Of a DNA stretch of 20,744 nt, positions 6,725-14,241 are shown piece after piece. The DNA is from Hungatella sp. UBA3147. Lineage in GTDB: Bacteria; Bacillota; Clostridia; Lachnospirales; Lachnospiraceae. The notes below the pieces were generated by a model. The model was not told the origin of the DNA, searched no databases, and saw only the letters and a program-made list of their open reading frames with translations. Where the stretch lies: positions 1 through 20,744 of the forward strand of contig DEYX01000097.1 in the NCBI GenBank assembly GCA_002365025.1, read 5' to 3'. Position numbers and translations under genes: made by a program. Positions within the stretch are counted from its first letter, which is position 1. Each line of letters begins with the position of its first letter.

Positions 6725-7645
6725 ATGGCAAAACAAAAAGCCGGGGGGGCACAATCAAAGTTAAAGCGCATCTGGCGGGATAGGTTTTTATATCTTACCT
6801 TACTGCCCACTTTAATATATTTCTTTGTATTCCATGTGATTCCGATCATTGGTATGAAATTGGCCTTTTATGATTACCGGATTAAAGGTGATAATGTATT
6901 TGTAGGATTTACATATTTTAAAAAGTTATTTTCGACTCCGGTATTTTTTCAGATACTGGAAAACACTTTGATTATCAGTGCGATGAAGATCTTCCTGTTT
7001 TTTCCGATGCCTATCATTTTTGCAATTATGTTAAATGAATTCAAGGCAGGTCCTTTTCGAAAGAGCGTACAGGTGATTTCTTATCTGCCGCATTTCCTTT
7101 CCTGGGTTGTAATAGCGGGAATATGGTTTGAATTTTTATCTCCTTCTACCGGGATTCTAAACAGCATTTTGACTGGTTTAGGTTTTGAAAAAGTAAATTT
7201 GTTAACAAGCAAAGGTTCAATAAGATGGGTTCTGCTGGCATCAGAATCCTGGAGATCCATTGGGTGGGATTCTATTGTATATCTAACGGCAATCATGGGG
7301 ATTGATCCAACTCTATATGAAGCTGCTAAAATAGATGGAGCTAACCGTTTTCAGATTGTTGGAAGTATCGTTTTGCCGGCTTTGGCTGTAACAATGGTTA
7401 CTGTTTTAATTCTGAATATCGGTTTCTTTATGAATGCAGGTCTGGATCAGGTGCTGAACTTTACCAATGCTGCAGTTAATTCTAAGATTGATATCATAGA
7501 CACCTATGTTTATCGGATTGGTCTGCAAAATTCCCAGTATTCCTTGGCAACAGCAGCGAATCTATTTAAAGGTGTGATCGGTACACTCTTAATTGTTTCT
7601 ACCCATCTGTTTTCTAAAAAGCTGACTGGTAAGGGTGCATGGTAG
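6725..7645 (+). CDS. Sugar-type ABC transporter permease (LplB type)
   Basis: 306 residues with about six hydrophobic membrane segments. The first is LTLLPTLIYFFVFHVIPII at about residues 25-43, preceded by a basic cytoplasmic N-terminus. The ATPase-contact EAA loop is visible as LYEAAKIDGAN with E199-A200-A201 and G206. The sequence style is that of LplB/YtcP-associated permeases, which import carbohydrate-like solutes with a lipoprotein binding protein. It starts 17 nt after the DUF4387 stop, and the second permease starts 10 nt after its own stop. No ATPase gene is present nearby, so a shared MsmX-like ATPase is likely (inference). It acts in the cytoplasmic membrane. Confidence 0.92.
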   Translation: MAKQKAGGAQSKLKRIWRDRFLYLTLLPTLIYFFVFHVIPIIGMKLAFYDYRIKGDNVFVGFTYFKKLFSTPVFFQILENTLIISAMKIFLFFPMPIIFAIMLNEFKAGPFRKSVQVISYLPHFLSWVVIAGIWFEFLSPSTGILNSILTGLGFEKVNLLTSKGSIRWVLLASESWRSIGWDSIVYLTAIMGIDPTLYEAAKIDGANRFQIVGSIVLPALAVTMVTVLILNIGFFMNAGLDQVLNFTNAAVNSKIDIIDTYVYRIGLQNSQYSLATAANLFKGVIGTLLIVSTHLFSKKLTGKGAW

Positions 7646-7655
7646 GAGGAAAAGT

Positions 7656-8543
7656 ATGAAAAGAAGAAAGAAAATATCAATTGGCAAACTTCTATGCGGC
7701 TTTATTATGATGCTTTTAGCTTTATGTATGTTAGTTCCATTATTGAATATCCTGGCAAGATCTCTTTCACAACCGGATTTAGTTCATGGCCTGAAAGGAT
7801 ATGATATACTGCCCAAAGGATTTTCCACGGTTAATTATCAGGTTATTTTAGGACAGCCTATTGTAATCAGAAGTATACTGAACTCATTATTTATTACGGC
7901 TGCCGGCGTGTGTTTAAATATTATATTGACATCCAGTGCGGCTTATGTTTTAACAAGACCGGGCCTGGTTGGTAAAAAGGTCTTTATGTACTTCTTTATT
8001 ATTATGATGATATTTGAGCCGGGTATTGTACAGGAATATTTTTTGATGAAAAATATTCATTTATTGGATAATCTGTTTTCCATGGTTATTTACAGAAGTG
8101 TAAATGTCTATTATCTGATTATATTAATGAGATTTATGGAAGAGGTTCCGGCTTCCATTCAGGAAGCTGCAAGAATTGATGGAGCTGGGCATTATAACAT
8201 CTTATTTAAGATCATGATTCCTTTATGCAGAATCCCATTAATTACGGTTGGAATGTTTTATGCGGTGTTCCGCTGGAATGAATTTTTTAAATCCAGTATC
8301 TTTCTAACCAGCAAAAATCATACTGTTTTACAGGTGCTTTTAAGACAATTTGTTGTTAATTCTGATTCACAGGTAATTGTCGGTGCATCCAATATTTTAG
8401 CGAATAATAATATTGCGCAACTGGATAACGCTTCCTTAAAAGCTGCAACCATTATAGTGGCTGTTGTACCAATTTTATTATTTTATCCTATTATTCTTAA
8501 ATACTATACGAATGGTGTTATGTCAGGAGGTGTGAAAGAGTAG
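7656..8543 (+). CDS. Sugar-type ABC transporter permease (YtcP type)
   Basis: 295 residues with about six membrane segments. The first is at about residues 12-33, and the EAA loop is IQEAARIDGAG at residues 168-177. It is the second half of the heterodimeric membrane channel with the preceding LplB-type protein. The start is ATG 7656, with AGGAGG at 7644-7649 and 6 nt spacing; the in-frame ATG at 7635 would overlap the previous gene and lacks such a site. It ends in GGVKE, the usual C-terminus of this family. The binding-protein gene follows after 62 nt. Confidence 0.92.
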   Translation: MKRRKKISIGKLLCGFIMMLLALCMLVPLLNILARSLSQPDLVHGLKGYDILPKGFSTVNYQVILGQPIVIRSILNSLFITAAGVCLNIILTSSAAYVLTRPGLVGKKVFMYFFIIMMIFEPGIVQEYFLMKNIHLLDNLFSMVIYRSVNVYYLIILMRFMEEVPASIQEAARIDGAGHYNILFKIMIPLCRIPLITVGMFYAVFRWNEFFKSSIFLTSKNHTVLQVLLRQFVVNSDSQVIVGASNILANNNIAQLDNASLKAATIIVAVVPILLFYPIILKYYTNGVMSGGVKE

Positions 8544-8556
8544 ATAATCGTTTGCT

Positions 8557-8585
8557 TTGCGGGAAGGCATAGAAAAAATTATAAT
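8557..8585 (+). promoter_or_regulatory. Possible internal promoter before the binding-protein gene
   Basis: A consensus TATAAT lies at 8580-8585 with TTGCGG at 8557-8562 and a 17-nt spacer. The -35 box is poor and the leader would be only about 14 nt. It could boost binding-protein expression relative to the permeases, but chance occurrence in AT-rich DNA is possible. Confidence 0.3.
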
Positions 8586-8605
8586 GATTATATGGAGGGT
8601 ATGCA

Positions 8606-10081
8606 ATGAAAAAAACAATTTCATATTTATTAGTTATGGGAATGGCAGTACTGTCCCTGGCTGGCTGCGGAAAAAAGATTGATTCCGGTTCCAATGTACA
8701 AAGCACTCAGGATAGCACGAATGATTCATCATCTGTAACAATTAAGGCAGTAATAAAGGATTTATCAGCAGACGATGAAGTTTCCGTAAAATTTCTGGAG
8801 GCAGTAAGCAGCGGTGTGTCAAAAGAGCTTGGCCGGGAAGTACATATTGAACTTGCACCGATCTCTGATGGTACTTATTCAGAAAGTATGAGTCTGTTGC
8901 TTCAAAGCGGTGAAATTCCGGATCTGATGTATTTCCAGGGCGGCGATTATCAATTTGCCATTACCCAGGGAATCCTTGAAGACCTGAACCAATATGTCAA
9001 TAGTTCAACGAATGTTAAAGCATTAATGCAGCCATTTAACAAGGAAAGATTAGCGAACTATCCATATCTTTTATGGTTGTCACCGGATAGAATAAAGGTT
9101 CCGGTTGTGAGACAAGACTGGTTTGATGCAGCAAAATCAAGCAAAGCACTTTTGGATGATCCTTCTGCAGACAATTATAAAGCTTTCTTCCAGGAATTAA
9201 AAGAGAACAACAATTTAAAAGCAGCATTTACCGTTCCCGGAGATATATCCGAGTTGGATACTGTATTTAATCTGGCCTTTGGGGTAAAGGCAACCTGGAT
9301 AAAAGAAGGTGAAAAGTTTGTTTACAGTAAAGTTACAAATGCAGAAAAAGAAAAATTAGCATTTTATGCAGAGCTTTATAAAGAGGGCTTATTGGATAAT
9401 GAATGGCTGACAAAAAAATGGGATACAAAAGAAAGTGCCTTTTATAATGGCGAAGTTGGAGTTGTAAGCGGAACTCAAGGCAGTGTCGTTAATGTTTACA
9501 ATAATAAGATGGTAACACAAAATGGTGAAAATGCTAAGCTGGTTATTCTTCCGCCGGCAAAAGGTGCAGCACAAGGATATACTCCAGGTGATGTCAGTAA
9601 GGAATCCCGCGGCTGGGCAATCAGCAAATATTCGGATAATAAGGATGTTGCTTTTGCAGTCTTAGAGTATATGGCCGGTAAGGAAGGTCAGCTTCTCGAT
9701 AAATTGGGTTACGAAGGTGAAGAATACAATATAGAAAATAATGAAATTGTATTAACCGATAAAATATCGGAATGGTGGCCTCGTTTCCATGAATCAATTG
9801 CAAATTTTGATGCGCCCATATCAGGTAAGACTCCGTATTTTAGCGAAGCAGCCCTTAAATCTTTAGATATGGTCAATACCTATTCTTCTTTTGACAATGC
9901 ATTTGTTATACCAGATGAATATGCAACGAACTGGGATGCAAGTCAGGCACTTTACATAGAATTTGCAGCGGATGTAATAAGCGGTAACCGTTCCATTGAT
10001 GAATTCGATCAATTTGTTGCAGATTGGAATGCGTTAGGCGGAACAGAAATTACGGAATATGCGAACACGATATTGAAATAA
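8606..10081 (+). CDS. Extracellular solute-binding lipoprotein of the ABC importer
   Basis: 491 residues. A signal peptide with MKKTISYLLVMGMAVLSLAGC ends in a lipobox LAGC, so Cys21 would be lipidated and the protein anchored on the outer face of the membrane. A Ser/Asn/Thr-rich linker follows (about residues 25-45), then a large periplasmic-binding-like domain with ISDGTYSESMSLLLQSGEIPDL near residue 90, as in LplA/YtcQ-type proteins. It would capture the operon's substrate and deliver it to the two permeases. TATGGAGGG precedes the ATG. The ligand is not predictable from sequence; the family mostly binds oligosaccharides or glycosides. Confidence 0.92.
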   Translation: MKKTISYLLVMGMAVLSLAGCGKKIDSGSNVQSTQDSTNDSSSVTIKAVIKDLSADDEVSVKFLEAVSSGVSKELGREVHIELAPISDGTYSESMSLLLQSGEIPDLMYFQGGDYQFAITQGILEDLNQYVNSSTNVKALMQPFNKERLANYPYLLWLSPDRIKVPVVRQDWFDAAKSSKALLDDPSADNYKAFFQELKENNNLKAAFTVPGDISELDTVFNLAFGVKATWIKEGEKFVYSKVTNAEKEKLAFYAELYKEGLLDNEWLTKKWDTKESAFYNGEVGVVSGTQGSVVNVYNNKMVTQNGENAKLVILPPAKGAAQGYTPGDVSKESRGWAISKYSDNKDVAFAVLEYMAGKEGQLLDKLGYEGEEYNIENNEIVLTDKISEWWPRFHESIANFDAPISGKTPYFSEAALKSLDMVNTYSSFDNAFVIPDEYATNWDASQALYIEFAADVISGNRSIDEFDQFVADWNALGGTEITEYANTILK

Positions 10082-10101
10082 TCAAGGGAAGAAAGGAACG
10101 C

Positions 10102-11091
10102 ATGATGTTAACAAGAGAATATCTGATTCAAAATAAAGAAGTTGCACTGGATAAAGCAATCGGTTCACTCGGTGGTTTAGCGATCGGTGACTCCTTCGGG
10201 GATGCTGCAAGAAGCCCGGAAAACCAAAGAGATTATGGGATAACTACAGATTTTAATAAAGGTTCTTCCTGGAGTACGGACGATACGGAATTTGCTCTTT
10301 TGACGGCTGAAACTATGATTGAAGCCGGCGGTGATTTTACTTCAGAAGATGTAGTAAATATGTGGTTAAGACATGTGGCAACAGAAGATGAGCTGAAACG
10401 TGGAGGTGTCAGCGAAGTGGAAGCATGCAATAATCTGCGGAGAGGCATGCGTCCGCCGGAATCAGGAAGGTTCAATGCTTACTATTTAAGTGATGGTGCT
10501 GCGATGAGAAGCGGTCCGATTGGTATCCTATGCGCAGGTGATCCGGAAAGAGCAGCCAGACTGGCGGAAATTGATGCCAGCGTAAGCCATCATATGGATG
10601 GTGTCTGGGGAGCACAGGCCGTTGCTGTTGCAGTATCCTTGGCAATGGTTGATGCTTCTATGGACGAAATATTAGACGCTGTTTTAAAAACAGCACCGGA
10701 AGGGTCCTGGTTCAGGGAAACATTATTGCGTGCCTTTAAAATTGTAGATGATGCTAAAGGTGATATTGCAGATGCCTGGATGCCATTGCATTATGAATTA
10801 TTCTCCACACACCGTTCTACGGTGGCAGAGGCGTTGCCGGAAGTATTTGGGTGTCTAAAATTAGAACATGACAGTTTTAAGTCAGGTTTGATTCTCGCCG
10901 GAAATTTTGGACGGGATGCAGATACCATTGGAGCTGTAGCAGGGGCTGTTCTTGGAGCAAAATATGGTGCAAAAGGCATACCGGAGAAGTGGCTGCAAAA
11001 AACCAGATATCCATCCGGAACCTGTTTAGGTTTTACAAAAGGAATTGATATCTTTGACCGCGCAGCCAAATTAGCAGCCTTAATTAAATAA
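10102..11091 (+). CDS. ADP-ribosylglycohydrolase family protein (ARH/DraG fold), canonical motifs
   Basis: 329 residues of the all-alpha ARH/DraG family. Both metal-binding motifs are intact: WSTDDTE with T59-D60-D61-T62, and GRDADTIGAVAG with D272-A-D274-T275. Also visible are GGLAIGDSFGD at residues 24-34 and SHHMDGVWGAQA in the middle. Known members use two Mg ions to hydrolyse ADP-ribose from arginine, serine or small-molecule adducts. Here the gene sits in an uptake operon, so a small ribosylated or glycosylated substrate is more likely than protein de-ADP-ribosylation (inference). GAAAGGAA at 10091-10098 precedes ATG 10102; ATG 10105 is an alternative. The in-frame ATG at 10024 lies inside the previous gene and is rejected. 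No signal peptide, so cytoplasmic. Confidence 0.88.
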   Translation: MMLTREYLIQNKEVALDKAIGSLGGLAIGDSFGDAARSPENQRDYGITTDFNKGSSWSTDDTEFALLTAETMIEAGGDFTSEDVVNMWLRHVATEDELKRGGVSEVEACNNLRRGMRPPESGRFNAYYLSDGAAMRSGPIGILCAGDPERAARLAEIDASVSHHMDGVWGAQAVAVAVSLAMVDASMDEILDAVLKTAPEGSWFRETLLRAFKIVDDAKGDIADAWMPLHYELFSTHRSTVAEALPEVFGCLKLEHDSFKSGLILAGNFGRDADTIGAVAGAVLGAKYGAKGIPEKWLQKTRYPSGTCLGFTKGIDIFDRAAKLAALIK

Positions 11092-11097
11092 TATCAT

Positions 11098-11130
11098 ATG
11101 GCCTGTCTGGCTGATTGACAGACAGGTCAT
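11098..11130 (+). other. Intra-operon stem-loop between the two ARH genes
   Basis: Arms ATGGCCTGTCTG (11098-11109) and CAGACAGGTCAT (11119-11130) pair over 12 positions, with one G-U, around a 9-nt loop. No T-run follows (AGTTATC comes next), so it is not an intrinsic terminator. It may protect or define mRNA ends between the genes. Confidence 0.55.
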
Positions 11131-11153
11131 AGTTATCAAAGGAGAATGAGAAT

Positions 11154-13256
11154 ATGATACCTGATAAATATTTGGAAAAGGTATATTCCGGATTTCTGGG
11201 GATGAATATTGGTATTCGTTTAGGGGCCCCTGTAGAGCCGACCATATGGACTTATGAACGTATTTTAAATACATATGGCGAAATTACGGATTATGTAAAA
11301 GACTATAAAAATTTTGCTGCAGATGATGATGTGAATGGGCCGGTTTATTTTCTTCGGGCTTTATACGATGATGCAAAAGACGGTAATTTAAAACCCCAGG
11401 ATGTTGCCAGGGCATGGCTGAATTATGCCCGTGAGGGTGTTGGCATGTTCTGGTGGGGTGGCTATGGCATCAGTACGGAGCATACTGCATACTTAAACTT
11501 AAAGCATGGAATTCCTGCACCGCAATCCGGGTCGATGAATCAAAATGGCCAATTACTTGCGGAACAGATCGGAGGCCAGATATTTATTGATACCTGGGGA
11601 CTGGTAAATCCTTGCCAGCCGGACAAAGCAGCAGAATTCGGGCAGAGTGCAGCCAGCGTGTCCCATGACGGAGAAGGAATTTATGGTGCCCGTTTCTTCT
11701 GTGCATGTATTGCCCATGCCTTTCAGTGCCAGGATATCCATGAAATAATTCAAGTGGGGCTGTCACAAATCCCTGGTCATAGCATATATGCAAAGGTTGT
11801 AAATGCAGTCCTTGATTTTTATAAAAAAAACAATAATTGGCGGGATTGTTATAACATGCTGGTGCGTGATTGGGGATATGATAAATACGGCGGTGTCTGC
11901 CATATTATACCTAACGCGGGTGTATGTGCATTATCCATGGTATATGGGAATGGAAATTTTGCAAGGACCGTTGAAATTGCGACCATGTGCGGCTGGGATA
12001 CAGACTGTAATGCAGGTAATGTAGGAACCGTACTGGGTGTTATGTGTGGAATCGAAGGACTGCCGAAAAAGTATCGTAAGCCAATGAATGATGGCATTAT
12101 TCTTTCTGGAATTTCCGGTTATTTGAACAATCTTGATGTACCTACTTACGCGAAAGAGGTTGCTCTGCTGGGTTACAGACTGGCTGAGGAAGAAGCTCCG
12201 GCCTCTTTGCTTGATCGTACAAAAGAAGGAGAAGTTTATTTTGATTTTGAACTTCCGGGATCTACTCATAATATGCGGGTATCAAATTCATTTTATTGTA
12301 CTGCAAGCCATTCTACTGATGTAGCATATAAAGGAAACGGTTCGCTAAAGATATTAGTTGATCGGATGACACGCGGAAATCAATGTAAGCTGTACTATAA
12401 ACCTTTTTACCGGCGGGAAGAATTTTCTGATGAGCGTTATATGCCGGTATTTACGCCTACGGTATATCCGGGCCAGACAGTATCTATGAAGCTTTATCTG
12501 GATCAGTGGAATGGCTGGGAAACACTTGGGATAGCGCCTTATGTTCGCTCTATGAGCGATAAAAAAGAGCATTTACAGGGATATATTAAATTAGTACAGG
12601 GGGAATGGATTGACGTGACCTTTGTAATACCGGAGGTAGACGGGGATTTAATTGATGAAGTAGGTATTGTAATAGAAGGTTATTCCATTGCAAAAGCCAA
12701 AACCCTGGGATTCTTATACTTAGATGAATTTTTTATTACAGGTAAAAGCAGGTATACAGTAAAAATTGCAAAGCAGCGGAATGAATTTGGTACAATTACC
12801 CCATTTTCTGTCGATCATGGAGCCTGGGGAAAGGACGGAGATAAGCTGTCTCTAATGAGGTGTGAGCCGGCCTTTGCCTATGCCGGTAATTATTTTTCAA
12901 AAGATGTAAAGGTGACAGTACCGGTTACTCCGGTCAATGGGGAAAGCCACCTGTTACAAATCCGTGCTCAAGGTGCAATGCGTGGTTATATTGCCGGATT
13001 TTCACAAGATGGGAAAGCCGCAATTTATAAAAATGATTTTGGTTATAAAAAAATGATAGAAACTGATTTTGCCTGGAAACTTGGTACTGCTTATAAACTA
13101 ACTCTGGAAGCGGTTGGTGATATGATTACCTTGTCCATAGATGATGAGAAAATAATAGAGATGAAAGATGACAGCTTCCGGTACGGCATGTTTGGCTGTG
13201 GTTCCATTGGCATGGGGAGAACATTATTTGGTGATTTTGAAATTATGGAGATTTAG
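11154..13256 (+). CDS. ADP-ribosylglycohydrolase family protein with long C-terminal beta-rich extension
   Basis: 700 residues, about twice the usual ARH length. The N-terminal domain (about 1-345) is ARH/DraG-like with SASVSHDGEGIYGARF-like central sequence. The first metal motif is changed to AADDDVN (A56-D57-D58-D59) instead of T-D-D-T, and the second reads GWDTDCNAG with D282-T-D284-C285 instead of DADT. Residues about 355-515 look like a beta-sandwich (FDFELPGS, LKILVDRM, VSMKLYLDQW). Residues about 530-700 resemble LamG or DUF1080-like folds (GTAYKLTLEAVGDMITLSIDDEKI). No signal peptide, so it should be cytoplasmic, which is unusual for carbohydrate-binding-like modules. AAGGAGAATG precedes ATG 11154. 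It probably acts with the first ARH protein on the imported substrate. Domain limits are estimates by eye. Confidence 0.82.
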   Translation: MIPDKYLEKVYSGFLGMNIGIRLGAPVEPTIWTYERILNTYGEITDYVKDYKNFAADDDVNGPVYFLRALYDDAKDGNLKPQDVARAWLNYAREGVGMFWWGGYGISTEHTAYLNLKHGIPAPQSGSMNQNGQLLAEQIGGQIFIDTWGLVNPCQPDKAAEFGQSAASVSHDGEGIYGARFFCACIAHAFQCQDIHEIIQVGLSQIPGHSIYAKVVNAVLDFYKKNNNWRDCYNMLVRDWGYDKYGGVCHIIPNAGVCALSMVYGNGNFARTVEIATMCGWDTDCNAGNVGTVLGVMCGIEGLPKKYRKPMNDGIILSGISGYLNNLDVPTYAKEVALLGYRLAEEEAPASLLDRTKEGEVYFDFELPGSTHNMRVSNSFYCTASHSTDVAYKGNGSLKILVDRMTRGNQCKLYYKPFYRREEFSDERYMPVFTPTVYPGQTVSMKLYLDQWNGWETLGIAPYVRSMSDKKEHLQGYIKLVQGEWIDVTFVIPEVDGDLIDEVGIVIEGYSIAKAKTLGFLYLDEFFITGKSRYTVKIAKQRNEFGTITPFSVDHGAWGKDGDKLSLMRCEPAFAYAGNYFSKDVKVTVPVTPVNGESHLLQIRAQGAMRGYIAGFSQDGKAAIYKNDFGYKKMIETDFAWKLGTAYKLTLEAVGDMITLSIDDEKIIEMKDDSFRYGMFGCGSIGMGRTLFGDFEIMEI

Positions 13257-13299
13257 CGGCCAGTTCCACTCCGGACAAGGAAGAGGTCGACGCAATTCG

Positions 13300-13327
13300 T
13301 TGACTTATCTATTAATTCAGGTATAAT
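13300..13327 (+). promoter_or_regulatory. Promoter of the GntR regulator gene
   Basis: TTGACT (13300-13305), a 16-nt spacer, and TATAAT (13322-13327), the same boxes and spacing as the operon promoter at 4908-4935. A degenerate operator follows: TGTTAGACC at 13333-13341, with the dyad centre at 13337, 10 nt after the -10 box, exactly as at 4945 relative to 4935. This suggests autoregulation. Confidence 0.75.
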
Positions 13328-13379
13328 TAATGTGTTAGACCTTTTAAATGTTAAGTTAGAGATAAAGCGAGGTATCAAT

Positions 13380-14051
13380 ATGGGTTTTGCTCCAATTGAG
13401 AATGAAAGACTATCAGATAAAGTTGTACGGGTTATAATGGAACAGATAAAAGACGGTACTTTAAAACCTGGAGATAAATTACCAAATGAACTTGATCTGG
13501 CTGATGAATTCTGCGTAAGCAGAGGAATTCTAAGAGAAGCCCTGACGATATTACAAGCAAGAAATTATATCTGTAGAAAGCCGAAAGAGGGTACATTTGT
13601 TAATCCGAATATTTCGGAAATTTTGAATGTTCCTGCAGGAATTACACTAAAAGAAGGTACTTACAGCGATTTAATTGAAATGCGTATATGCCTGGAACAA
13701 AGGACTGTGGAGAAAATCATTGAAACTGCATCGGATGAAGAGATTGTAGAATTATATGATTTGATTTCAGAAACAGACAAGAAAAAAGGAGCGCGTTCCA
13801 TCGATCACTATTTTCACTATCGTCTTGCAGAGCTTTCCCATAATGCGATATTTATGAATTTTATAGATTCCTATTATGATATCATTGATGAGGTTGTTAC
13901 CCATACAACGAAGAATACAAACCGCAGACAGGAAATATATAAAGAACATTGTGAAATCATTCAAGCTCTTAAGGAAAGAGATAAAGAAAAGGCAAAGGCA
14001 GCAGTGGTAAGCCATCTTGAAAATGTATTACAAAATATCAAAAACGATTGA
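13380..14051 (+). CDS. GntR family transcriptional regulator, FadR/FCD subfamily
   Basis: 223 residues. The N-terminal winged helix (about residues 10-75) shows the GntR signature GTLKPGDKLPNELDLADEF followed by SRGILREAL and the wing KPKEGTFV. The C-terminal FCD domain (about 90-215) keeps the usual metal ligands: D132 and H136 in DHYFH, H180 in KEHCEIIQAL and H202 in SHLEN. Such proteins are normally repressors released by an organic acid or sugar-acid ligand. The start is ATG 13380, after AAAGCGAGG; the in-frame GTG at 13332 lies 5 nt after the -10 box, inside the operator, and cannot be the start. It probably binds the palindrome at 4934-4956 and its own promoter (inference from matched site geometry). 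Confidence 0.9.
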   Translation: MGFAPIENERLSDKVVRVIMEQIKDGTLKPGDKLPNELDLADEFCVSRGILREALTILQARNYICRKPKEGTFVNPNISEILNVPAGITLKEGTYSDLIEMRICLEQRTVEKIIETASDEEIVELYDLISETDKKKGARSIDHYFHYRLAELSHNAIFMNFIDSYYDIIDEVVTHTTKNTNRRQEIYKEHCEIIQALKERDKEKAKAAVVSHLENVLQNIKND

Positions 14052-14119
14052 GAGTAAAGTGAGCTCATCGGGTATCTGTTCATCATAGATGATCTTATTA
14101 AAAAAGTATACGATTGTTG

Positions 14120-14148
14120 TTGAGTTTTTAAAGTGCTTATGTTATTAT
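14120..14148 (+). promoter_or_regulatory. Possible promoter upstream of the YitT leader
   Basis: TTGAGT (14120-14125), a 17-nt spacer, and TATTAT (14143-14148) preceded by TGT (extended -10). Transcription would start near 14155, about 35 nt before the terminator hairpin, and would have to pass through it to reach the YitT gene. Confidence 0.5.
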
Positions 14149-14173
14149 AAAAAAAAATAAATTTTTAGATATT

Positions 14174-14185
14174 AGGCATATGCCT
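14174..14185. promoter_or_regulatory. 12-bp perfect palindrome in the YitT leader
   Basis: AGGCATATGCCT is self-complementary and lies between the predicted start site and the terminator hairpin. It could be a protein-binding site or a small RNA stem. Function is unknown. Confidence 0.35.
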
Positions 14186-14190
14186 TGATC

Positions 14191-14231
14191 CACGTTTGCT
14201 AGGGAAAATCTTAGCAAACGTGTTTTTTTTT
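14191..14231 (+). terminator. Intrinsic terminator directly abutting the YitT ribosome binding site
   Basis: CACGTTTGCTA (14191-14201) pairs perfectly with TAGCAAACGTG (14212-14222) around a 10-nt loop, followed by nine T residues (14223-14231). The GGAGG ribosome binding site of the next gene begins at the very next base, 14232. It can end the GntR transcript, and it must also act on any transcript reaching YitT, which suggests a conditional (attenuator) terminator. Confidence 0.85.
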
Positions 14232-14241
14232 GGAGGATAGG

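Noticed and set aside
10024..10101. ATG 10024 as the start of the first ARH gene.
   Set aside because: It would overlap the binding-protein gene by 58 nt; GAAAGGAA precedes ATG 10102, and the family N-terminus begins there.
11931..12269. A 112-codon - strand frame inside the long ARH gene.
   Set aside because: It is antisense to a clear gene, with no ribosome binding site or recognisable motif; it is treated as a chance frame.
13332..13379. GTG start for the GntR gene, adding 16 residues.
   Set aside because: It lies 5 nt after the -10 box and inside the predicted operator. ATG 13380 has AAAGCGAGG upstream and fits the family N-terminus.
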